40,216 nucleotides of DNA from Haplomitrium mnioides (Eukaryota > Marchantiophyta > Haplomitriopsida > Calobryales): assembly GCA_049999725.1 (NCBI GenBank), contig JBNGIS010016371.1, forward strand, positions 1 to 40,216, in the 5' to 3' direction. The notes under the pieces are model-generated. The model did not search any database and had not been told where the DNA came from. It saw only the letters and a program-made list of their open reading frames with translations. Position numbers and translations under genes: made by a program. Positions 1 to 8,431 of the stretch are shown piece after piece; position 1 is the first letter of the stretch, and each line of letters starts with the position of its first letter.

Positions 1-1085
1 TGTAATTTTCTCTTCTTCCATCTTGATACCGTCCGTAGACACCTTACGCCCTAGATAAGTAACCTCTTCCTTCCAAAATTTGCACTTGGATCTCTTGCAA
101 TAAAACTTCCAATTGTACAACCTTTGTAATACTTCTTTCACATGATCACGAGGCTTGGCTTTATTTTTGCTAAAAATAAGAATGTCATCCAAGAATACCA
201 AAATTGACTTGTCCAATAACTCATCAAAAATTTGATGCATTTGATCTATGAATATGGCTAGAGCATTAGAAAGACCCAATGCAAGGACTTTCCACTCAAA
301 ATTCCCACACCTTGTGTGAAAAGTTGTCTTTGGCACATCAATTAGCTTGAGAGGAATTCGCCAATAGCCATTTTAAAGTTCCACCTTGGAAAAAAATTGC
401 GCACCACTCAATTGATCCAACAAATCATCAATACATGATAAAGAATAGGCACTCTTTACTATTTGATTGTTCAAACCATGATGATCAGTACATTGACAAA
501 ATCCACTATCTTTCTTTGATACAAAGAATACCAATGCTTTCTAAGATGAAGTACTATACTAAATGAAGTCCTTCTCAAGAAGATTCATCAGGGTCTTGCA
601 AAACTCTTCCAAGTCTTGCAACAATAACTGATATATAGGCCAATTACATGGAGTACTTTCTGGTATTAACTCATTTAGAAAGAGCATTCCACGATCATCT
701 AGCAACCTTTTTGGCAAATCATCCGAAAACACATCTAAAAACTTCTTCAAAATATCATCAATCATGGAGGTCGGTTCAGATTTCCCTCCCTTTTTATTCA
801 AGTCTACAATAGGCTTGAAACATACAACAAAAAAAAACAACTTTTTCTCCATAAAAAACACTATATTGAACTAATTTGGGCGTCTTTACTAACAATGTCG
901 GACACTCCAAAAGAAATTTCTTTCTTTGTAAAGTTACTTGAATTTGTCGTTTTGCCCAATCAACTTGAGCGGATTGATCTTCAAGCCAAGGCAAGCCCAA
1001 AATAATGTCATATTGTATGAGTGCAATAACAAAATCCATATATTCCTCATACTCTTTGCCAATCCTTATTATTATTCCTCTCAAC
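1..1085 (-). pseudogene. Ty3/gypsy pol fragment (protease to reverse transcriptase)
   Basis: Read on the minus strand, this is the middle of a gypsy polyprotein. The protease end lies around 800-1080 and includes the motif LGLPWLEDQSAQVDW. A linker follows, then reverse transcriptase from about 560 down to 1. The catalytic motif FLDDILIFSK is intact near 170-210, followed by the conserved NWKFYCKRSKCKFW stretch. The same protein is recognisable in the two gypsy elements at 20249-29868, so all three belong to one family. In-frame stops and frameshifts break it, for example between 350 and 560. Homology fades at about 1085, just before a candidate transposon end, so the fragment may be the flank into which another element inserted. 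The rest of the element lies outside the window. Confidence 0.85.
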
Positions 1086-1127
1086 CCAAAAATTGACTCT
1101 CTACCACTTCTTCCACTCCTAGTAGTC

Positions 1128-1153
1128 GCTACTTTGAACCAAGAACAGGCTAC
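1128..1153 (+). repeat. Candidate left terminal inverted repeat
   Basis: GCTACTTTGAACCAAGAAC followed two bases later by GCTAC reappears, reverse-complemented and almost exact, at 18156-18180. Both copies point inward and flank the complete two-gene unit, as the ends of a cut-and-paste element would. The gypsy fragment stops just outside the left copy. No clear target duplication is visible, and the N gap nearby limits certainty. Confidence 0.4.
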
Positions 1154-1171
1154 TCAAAACAAGAACTTTTT

Positions 1172-1271
1172 NNNNNNNNNNNNNNNNNNNNNNNNNNNNN
1201 NNNNNNNNNNNNNNNNNNNNNNNNNNNNNNNNNNNNNNNNNNNNNNNNNNNNNNNNNNNNNNNNNNNNNNN
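1172..1271. other. Assembly gap (100 N)
   Basis: Exactly 100 N, the conventional placeholder for a gap of unknown size. The two sides need not be truly adjacent. Confidence 0.98.
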
Positions 1272-2660
1272 TTTTATGAAAATATTGGAAAACTCAAATT
1301 TGATTAAAAGTATAAAAATTATGGTAATTTTTCGCCAAAAAATTGCATTTATCATTGATTACAATTCTAAGCCCAAAAATTGAAATACAATGCACAAGAA
1401 ACTATTTTCAAATATGTTTGATTGCACAAACTCTAGGCATGCATAGACATGGTACTCTTTCAAACATTTTTTGAGGAAAAAAACTTACAAAACATAAAGA
1501 AAAAGCCCAAGGGGTCTAGAAGTCAAGGGAATTAATTGCAATCGTAAACACCAAAACGAAGAAAATGAAACATTCCATGGATTTAAGAGCTCTATTTTAA
1601 AGTTCAAGCAAGAAAGAGGCTTTCACTTGTAGTTGAAAATCCATGCACACAAAAGTTAACGTGAGCTTTAAAAAAGGTTTGAGTATTTAAAAATATTTCA
1701 TAATTCAATGAAGCATATACACAAGTGTATCATAGTTTAGAATCAAAAAGGCAGTAGCTAAGGAGATTGAATTAAGAGTGTAAATAAGAAACATCTCCAA
1801 GTTTTAGACTTGATTCAACCAAACAAAAGTCTTAAGATCTACAAAAAAGTTTACGACTTGTGTACAAACTAAGTTGTAATCGGTAGTCTTTGCATGAAGA
1901 AGCTTGAGGGTTGTATATGAGAAGTAGAACTTGTGAAAGGCTTGGACTTCCACCCCAAAGTCTATGTGCATATAGGAATCCAAGCTCAACATGTGAACAC
2001 TCCACCCCAAAGTCTTTGCGCATATAGGAATCTGAACTCACTATCTGAACACTCCACAACAAAGACTGATAAGAACCTAGGTTTTAGGTTCCGCAAAAGA
2101 GTTTTTGTACGCAAAATATTTCAACTTGCAAATCAAAGTCTATACAAGCATAGGGTTCACACTTCTACAACGGAGGATATAAACTACAAACGTTTTATTT
2201 TTCACAACAAACTCTACATGTGCAAAAGATTTTGATTTCTAATTTAGAATCTAAAAGTAAAATGGGTATAAAGCTCTATATCTGAGTCAAAGTGCACTAA
2301 AGGTTTTAAGTTATACATCAAAGTCTTTACAAGAAAAAATAATTAGTTAATTTGGGCAGATGTTTTAGCAAGACAATAACCCTAAACTCTTCTAGAAAAC
2401 AATAAAGCTAGCAACAACATACTTATATTTTGGAGAAGAAAATATTTTACAAGGAAAATGAAAATATTAACTAGAGATTTAAGTTTCATTTACAGATAAT
2501 GGCATTCAACTTGGCATGATTTACAACAAAAAGTTCAAGGGAGCAGAAAAAATTCAACAAGTTGCTTCAAAAGATTCTCACGTACTCTATAAAATAATAA
2601 TCTTAAATTACAATATACTTGAAAATAAAAAATAGATATTAAAATTCTTAAATTACTTTA
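1272..2660. other. No gene seen; AT-rich flank downstream of gene 1
   Basis: About 1.4 kb between the gap and the 3' end of gene 1. Open frames here are short and have no recognisable family. The only structure found is the 52-bp tandem repeat at 1946-2075. Confidence 0.6.
1946..2075. repeat. 52-bp tandem repeat, about 2.5 copies
   Basis: The string CCACCCCAAAGTCT recurs at 1950 and 2002, and a decayed copy starts at 2054, giving an exact 52-bp step. Each unit contains a CTATGTGCATATAGG-like near-palindrome, related in style to the ATGCGCGCAT palindromes elsewhere in the window. Confidence 0.75.
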
Positions 2661-3427
2661 CTCACTCGTCTCAACTTCTTTGGATTCAGCTTCAAAAGAT
2701 TCATCAAGATTTACTTGATCTATCTCAGTGTTAATGACAGTGATTGAATCTCTTTGAAACATTTCAGGATTGAGGGCTTTTTGTCTTTTGTACTCAAATA
2801 GATTTGCTTTAATGGTAGCTAGAGTGGTTTTCCTCAATTGGTTTTTTTATGTAAGAAAAAAATCAAAAGACAAAATAGTGATTTGTGTCATATCAAGTAC
2901 ATCAATATGTAGCTTGGATTTGTGTTTCCCTTTTGTTGCTGCTATTTTTTTTGAGAAGTATTATCTAGAAAATGCATCTTCAGCTTGACAAACAAACCAT
3001 TGAGCACGTACTTACTTCGGGTTTGGGGGATCTTTCTCATCAAATGACAAAACTTTGAGAAATTTGGCAGCCTAAAACGGTCTGCCCTTTGGATCCAAAG
3101 ATGCAACAACACAAATAAACATTCTAGCTTTCATCTCATATAGATTGCCAAATTTATGCTTGTATCGAGTGTTGAGCGAAAGAGTTCTTTCTCGCGCCCT
3201 AAGTGCTCTATCATAGATTGCTCAACGTGTAGAAAGTATTTGTTGTACCAGACTATCTTTCTTTGTCTGTTGAGCATCAAGATGAGAACCTAGACAAACA
3301 GTTTGAGAATCATTACAAGTATTTAACAGTTGTGAAGGTGGAAAGGTAAATTCTGCTTCGAGTCCTCATCTTTTTTTTTTCAAGCTTGTAGGCTGCAAGT
3401 TCTTGTTATGCAAAAGAAAAAGTCATT

Positions 3428-3877
3428 CTACCATTGAATATCAGAATCTGTAAAGAACTTGTAGCAATTCTCACTTACATTGTCTATTATTGAAAATACC
3501 ACTTTCTCATCAGCCACTTCTCTTTCTTCCTTTTGAGATCTTTTGATTTTAGAATATGCCTTGAGAGGAATCAACATTGAACTCAAAATTTCTCTATCCA
3601 CTTCAGATATGCTCTTGAGTTGACAAATACCATCCGCAAGTAACCAAAATTCATCTATTGAAAACTGTTTGCTCCAAATCTTTGTCTTGGAATCATTTAA
3701 TTGGAACTTAAGCTGTTGATTAAAGGTAATATTATGTATCCTTTGAACCAGAGAGAGACATTGTTGTAGAAACATTTTCAACTCCCAAGTTTCCAACAAA
3801 AAGAGTTGCCTGAGGTTTAGGATTATAAGATAATTCAAGTGTCTTGCTAAGACTCGTAATTGTGAAAGCTTTGACAC
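3428..3877 (-). pseudogene. Gene 1, copy A: C-terminal domain after the DUF7869 core
   Basis: An open stretch of about 150 codons follows the HTHDQID motif. It contains the pattern KFQLNDSKTKIWSKQFSIDE, then a tryptophan-containing segment LLADGICQLKSI. This fits the C-terminal part of DUF7869 proteins, where a domain of this kind follows the catalytic region. The first 25 or so codons may be a shifted frame. It is missing from the copy at 38165-40216, which is truncated just before this point. Confidence 0.55.
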
Positions 3878-3889
3878 GTTTCAAATGTT

Positions 3890-4300
3890 TTGAGAACCGG
3901 CTGAACATTTGATCGATTTGATCATGAGTATGCCAACCATAAGAAATCCCACCTTGATTTTTTGAAAAACATTCTTGGCAATAAGGAGACTAAGATACCC
4001 AAACATGATAGAATTCTTATTCTCTCATGTCATGTTGTCCAACTGAAGATACAAAGTTAGAGGCAATAGCCCTTCAAAGTCATATAATATTTTGTTGAGC
4101 ACAATAACTGTCAAATTAGAATCACTTCTCAAGTTTCTGTACGTTAAGAAGACCCTCGAAGAAAGAGCATGATTGAATATTAAGGTACCAACAACATGCA
4201 CACCCACCAAACAATCTTTATCAATGTTTTTTGGTGGTGAAGGTCAGTGTGGAATAGCAATTTTCTTCTAATCTATTCCATCACTGACAACTCCCAAGTA
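3890..4300 (-). pseudogene. Gene 1, copy A: DUF7869 core (putative catalytic region)
   Basis: In order the minus strand shows SDGID, VGVHVVGTLIF, SSRVFLTYRNLRSDSNLT, LYLQLDNMT, a TGA stop at 4025-4027, ENKNSIM, and then a GFLMVG/HTHDQIDQMFSR segment. The two halves of that last motif are in different frames because one G is missing near 3932, compared with 38251-38270. The conserved acids in DGID, LQLDN and HTHDQID are the best candidates for a three-acid catalytic site, an inference from spacing and conservation. The same TGA occurs in the other copy at 38350-38352. Confidence 0.75.
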
Positions 4301-4689
4301 CTTTTGACCATCGGCATAACATTTTCTTCGATGGTTTGCAATTTTTGTTCTTTCTTTTATTTGTTGGTCACGATGAAGAAACAGTTGGTGATTATATTTG
4401 ATTGCATCATCACAAAGCATGAAGGACATAAAAGTAGTTCAATAAAACATATGTCGATACTTGTAACTTCAAAGCACAACCTCAAGTGCTAAAAACATTC
4501 AAGTCATCTTAAACAAATGTTTGGATTCATAGAAGTGAAAACTTTGTAAAATATTAAAAATAAACTTTAGGTAATTTGAAAAAAATAAAATCTATTTTAC
4601 TTAAAATAAACAAAAGTTTTGAAAAGAGAAAAAACAAGATTTGCAAACAAATGGTACCAGAACACATCCTCTGAGCATTTAGGATGAGT

Positions 4690-5010
4690 GGAGACAACAA
4701 TTCATCGTATGCGCGCATAGGACTAATACAACAGCACCAATATCATGGCTTGTTGTGACTGTTAAGGCAATTGGTTTTAAAAGAAAAAAGAACAAATCCT
4801 ATGCGCAGATAGGATTTGAAAACAACAAAAATGATTCTTGCTATTATTTTTTTTTCTTACAAAAGCTCTTGATTTAAAGCAAAAAAAACAAAACTTGTTG
4901 CAAGGCTAAGGTCACCACTAAGAATGAGATTCATTTTCTCACTTTATTCGACTACAGACAAGGCTAAAATTGAAACTTACAACAATAGACTCTATATGAG
5001 CATAGGCACT
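4690..5010. repeat. Single palindromic units in a gene 1 intron (copy A)
   Basis: Isolated near-palindromes related to the arrays occur at about 4704-4722 (ATGCGCGCATAGGA), 4797-4817 (TCCTATGCGCAGATAGGA) and 4990-5010 (CTATATGAGCATAGG). Equivalent units sit at matching places in the second copy (about 39007, 39097 and 39230), so they predate the duplication. Confidence 0.65.
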
Positions 5011-6489
5011 CTTCTCACAACTCAACTTGCTAAAAATTATTCGACTCAAATCTTCTTTGTTGAATAACTTGACAAAAAAATATCTTATGGCTCTAAGTTG
5101 AGAAAATATAGCATCTTTAGAACTAAGCTTTGAGTCTAAAAAAAAGAGCATGGATTAACCAAAGGTGTCAAAAAAGAAGAAAATTTGTTACCTTTGTCAG
5201 ACTCCAATACAGCTTTTTCTTGTAAAGAATTTATTTCTTTACATGTTTCACAAACAGCTAATATATTGCAATGGGGATCTTTCTCTTTCAAATAAGTTGT
5301 GCACTAGTCATAAACTTCCTATTTTGTAAAATTATCAAGCAAGTTATAAACTTCGTGAGTGGGCACTCTCTAGCAGTGTCCCTAAAAAAATTGTCCATCC
5401 ACTCACACACAAAAACTCCTTTAGCAGATAGTTCTCTTTTTCCAAAAATGTCTCTAGAATCTACGTTTTTGAGATTTTGAATCTTTTGGATTCTATCATT
5501 CTCTACTGCTAATATTAATTTGAAGGCTCTTCTACATACAAAGGTACTGTTAGGTAGAGTAAACCAATTGTCAACATGAGAGTCTTTTATTGGTATTCCG
5601 CACTACAGTATGATATTTTGATTCTTCATGTTTTGTCAAAAGTACATTTCTTTCATAATTTTCAAAAAAACAATTGTCTTACACAATGACAAGAAATTCT
5701 CTTCAATTTAGAAATTGACATTGGATCGAGCTTTTTCCTCACAAATCTCTTGTCATAATGGACTTTCTGCAAAGAATTTTCACGTAAGGTGTTTACCTAT
5801 TTGGGTTTTGGCCCAAACAAAGAATTTTTATGTTGTGTTGGACGATTCGGTCCACAGGCAAATCCAACGATAGGAGATAATTTATTCTGAAGATCTTGAT
5901 CATCATCGTAAACACTACTTTCTTCCATCGCAAAATCTTTTCGAGAGATGAGGTTCTTCTTGAGGATTAGAAGAACTGCACCATTCTGAAACGGAATCTT
6001 AATCAATATCTCGATTATTAGGAAATATTTTTTGTAGCAAAATTGGTGCTCTTGGTGATAACTCTAAAGAAATGTTGATTGATTGAGACTCTTTGCTAGA
6101 ATTTTTTCCCAATCTATCGTGTGAAAACTCCTCCAAAAGAATTTGGTTTGTTTCAGATTTCCCAATCTCCTTATGAGGTACAATTTGAAACAAAATCATT
6201 CGTTGTTTAAGTAGTGCTATATGGGACAGCGATTCATCTCCAAAATTAAAAATGTCCACAGATTGTATGTTTTTTGTGCTTTTAACAAACACACTATGAT
6301 CATGAATATCGAGGTCTCCCTCTAATGAGGACCAAGAAAGGTCTACAACTGTCTGGAAATTTTGTGTTGAATCTCTTTTTGTTGATCTGTTGGAATACTT
6401 AGAAGAAAGATTCAACTTTGACGGCTTGAAGAGCAACAAAGATCTTGTGCTTGAAAAAGTTTGTTTATTTAATTCTTTGCAAGCATTAG

Positions 6490-6640
6490 GTTCCTTCTTT
6501 GATCCTTTGTGCGCAAATTGTTCACTTGTTAATCCTATGTGCACATTGGATTCACTCATTGACCTTATGCGTGCATAGGGTTCAGTCTCTAATCCTATGC
6601 GCACATGGAGTTCACCTTCTCGATCTTTTCGGGCAAAGCT
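6490..6640 (-). repeat. 30-bp in-frame palindromic array in gene 1 (copy A)
   Basis: Units start near 6501, 6531, 6561, 6591 and 6622, so the step is 30 bases with one 31. Each unit carries a version of CCTATGCGCGCATAGG. On the gene strand the unit reads as a 10-residue repeat such as EPYARIRSMS, and it keeps the gene open. The matching array in the other unit is at 36471-36620. Confidence 0.8.
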
Positions 6641-6899
6641 ATCTGATTCAACAGATGCCATCTTTTTCTCCAATATACTCGCCATCACACTTGACCCTTT
6701 TGGTACTCCATTGCTTACCTCCAAAGAATTGCAGGTTGAACAAATCTCAACCTGCTTGTCAAAAGAAAAGGCTCACTAAAAATCAAGTATTTCAAGAAAC
6801 TATTTTAACAAATATTATGAACCTCTTACGGCCTACCTAAAAGATGTGTTTTTCAAGAAATTTTTGCAAAACGAAAAAAATTTGGAATTTTTTGTGAAG

Positions 6900-7075
6900 A
6901 AAATGAAAAAAAATTAAAAAGATGAAAACAAATGATATTTAATTTACTGGCGTTTTTTTTTTGGCACCACGCAAACCTACATGTCAAGAGCTCCACGAAT
7001 CATTTTTTGGCGAGAAAAGGGATTTTTTGAAATTTAAGTATAAAAGGTGCGTCAGCGGAAAGTTTCTTTCCATTG
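6900..7075. promoter_or_regulatory. Divergent promoter between gene 1 and gene 2 (copy A)
   Basis: A TATA box, TATAAAAGG, lies at 7039-7047 facing gene 2, with a pyrimidine-rich leader downstream. Facing gene 1 there is only a decayed AT-rich element near 6940-6950. The second unit has good TATA boxes in both directions (35971-35978 and 36063-36071), which supports this reading. The stretch TTTTTTGGCGAGAAAA at about 7001-7017 is kept in both units and resembles an E2F-type site. An open frame across 6961-7176 starts without ATG and overlaps the TATA box, so it is not called as a gene. Confidence 0.6.
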
Positions 7076-7221
7076 TCGCGAGTTCATTTTCTAGTTTTTG
7101 TTTTCTTGTCATCGATGTTTTTGCATTTACTTGCTATTTACCCCTTTCCAGCCTTTCGAGTTTTGTGAACTTTTGATCTTTAGATTTTTCACCTCCAATT
7201 CTACATGTTTTTACTTTCTAG

Positions 7222-7931
7222 AAAATTGCATCTCAAGAAACTACTTCTAGACCTGCCCAACTAAAGCCTTACAAATATTCAGATGTTATCAAGGCTCTCG
7301 AGCCTAAAAAACTAGAGTAGGATTGGCTAGTTAATTGTGGATCCTTGAAAGACCTCGATCAACACTTTTACCTTTTTGTTCGGGAAGATGAGAAATTCAA
7401 TTTGGGTCTTGTAGTCCAAATCACCATAATCAAAGATGGAAAGAAAGTCAACATCAGGCTGCTTGTGCAGTCACAAGATGCGATTATCCTTTACTGTGCA
7501 AATTGCAAACAATTTGCTTTTTCAGAGATGAAGGAGAGGGACATTTTTGTCAAGCATCTTCAGGTGGCAAAGGAAGATGGCAAGGTTAATTTTTAAAACC
7601 TTTTTTCATTTGCTTTCTTTTTCTACTAACTTGGAGCTCCCAAGTCCATGTGCGCATGGACTCCCGGCTCCATGCCCAATTGCACCCCTCGATTCATGTG
7701 TGCATGGTCTCTTGGGTCCTTGTGTGCAAGAACTCTCAAGTCCATGCGCGCATGGAGTCTCTAGTCCATGCCCACATGGTTTCTAGAGTCCAAACGCACA
7801 TGGATTGCATTGTCTTTTTTCTTAATCTAAATACTTGTACTTGTGCTTAATTGTTTTTTGTTTTGTTTTTAGTCTACTCAATTTCTAGTGGATTTTGTCA
7901 ATTCATACAAAGACCCAAAGCACATCGAACA
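7222..7931 (+). pseudogene. Gene 2, copy A: 5' exons of the ParB/methyltransferase-like gene
   Basis: The exon at about 7222-7584 reads KIASQETTSRP, YKYSDVIKALEPKK, LKDLDQHFYLF, NLGLVVQITII and QFAFSEMKERDIFVKHL, and ends GATGGCAAG before GT. An intron at 7585-7872 holds a palindromic array. The next exon begins at 7873 (STQFLVDFVNSY) and is cut at 7931 by an LTR element; it resumes at 14307. The same exons, with the same donor site, occur in the second unit (35433-35797 and 34922). One stop (LE, TAG, DWL) lies near 7318. The function of this N-terminal part is unknown. The true start codon could not be fixed. Confidence 0.65.
7641..7810. repeat. 24-bp palindromic array in a gene 2 intron (7 units)
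   Basis: The TCCATG-type position falls at 7645, 7669, 7693, 7717, 7741, 7765 and 7789, an exact 24-base ladder. The unit is AGTCCATGCGCGCATGGACT plus four spacer bases. Arms drift from unit to unit, but the two sides often change together. Confidence 0.9.
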
Positions 7932-8246
7932 TGTCACAACATTCCATGTAGTTTTCTATTTTTAGACATTTTTTAGTTTTTTGTCTTTTTGTGTTTTAGT
8001 ATATAAGGCCATGTACTCTCATCAAAAGGAGAGTTGTGGTATTGCAGTTCTTGGAGAAGCGTGGATTCCTTGTGAGCAAATGTGCGTTGGTTCTGATATC
8101 GGAAGATCAACACACAAATTGGAAATTTCTTCAACAAGGTATCACTCGAAGAAAAGTACATCAAAAGATCTCAAATTTCTCTGTGGAGCATCCATGGTGT
8201 CTTGGATTGCAAGTGAGAAATTGGATCAGAAGGTTTGATAGCATCC
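7932..8246 (+). repeat. Left LTR, missing its first ~117 bases
   Basis: It begins at TGTCACAACATTCC, which corresponds to 13915 inside the right LTR, and matches it through about 8157 (GAAGAAAAGT). It carries the LTR TATA box TATATAAGG near 8000. A 36-40 base segment present at about 14009-14048 is absent here. The LTR end is either about 8158 or about 8246. The latter lies just before TTGGTATCTCAGAGTGC, which resembles an initiator-tRNA primer site with small insertions. Confidence 0.75.
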
Positions 8247-8431
8247 TTGGTATCTCAGAGTGCTAAGGATTTGTGGAAGAAATTCTACCTGCTATTGCGG
8301 AATTTTTGGTTGTAGGGATTGGGGTCCAGCAAAATAGCATCCCTAGTATCTCGGAGTGCTAAAGATTTGTGGAAGAAATTCTGCCTGCGATTGCGGAATT
8401 TTTGGTTGTAGGGATTGGGGTCTAGCGAAAT
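8240..8431 (+). repeat. 96-bp tandem duplication downstream of the left LTR
   Basis: GCATCC starts at 8241 and again at 8337. The two 96-base units share GGAATTTTTGGTTGTAGGG and each holds a primer-site-like GTATCTC(A/G)GAGTGCTAA string. Duplication of a primer-binding region is unusual. Confidence 0.85.

Larger units (their letters stand above)
2664..6770 (-). pseudogene. Gene 1, copy A: DUF7869-family transposase-like protein
   Basis: A decayed multi-exon gene read on the minus strand. N-terminal to C-terminal: a region of 10-residue repeats (about 6490-6640); a poorly structured segment ending in ELSPRAPI (about 6000-6400); LSPIVGFACGPNRP (about 5830-5880); a zinc-cluster and basic region as in DUF7869 proteins (about 5000-5760, better preserved at 39487-40216); the DUF7869 core (3890-4300); a C-terminal domain (3428-3877); and an acidic tail ending in SKEVETSE and a stop at about 2664. 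DUF7869 proteins are multicopy in plants and resemble RNase H-fold DDE/D transposases; that function is inference. Stops and a one-base deletion near 3932 disable this copy. Exon edges are approximate. It is transcribed divergently from gene 2. Confidence 0.75.

Noticed and set aside
6961-7176. Open frame of about 70 codons also seen at 35703-36074
   Set aside because: It has no ATG start, overlaps the TATA box and leader, and shows no family pattern. Its presence in both units reflects conserved promoter DNA.
7641-7810. CRISPR-like appearance of the regularly spaced palindromes
   Set aside because: The interval between palindromes is only four bases, so there are no spacers; the setting is a eukaryotic intron and no cas gene is present.
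7547-7850. Open frames across the first intron array
   Set aside because: Same artefact. The true exon ends at 7584 with a donor site shared with the second unit.
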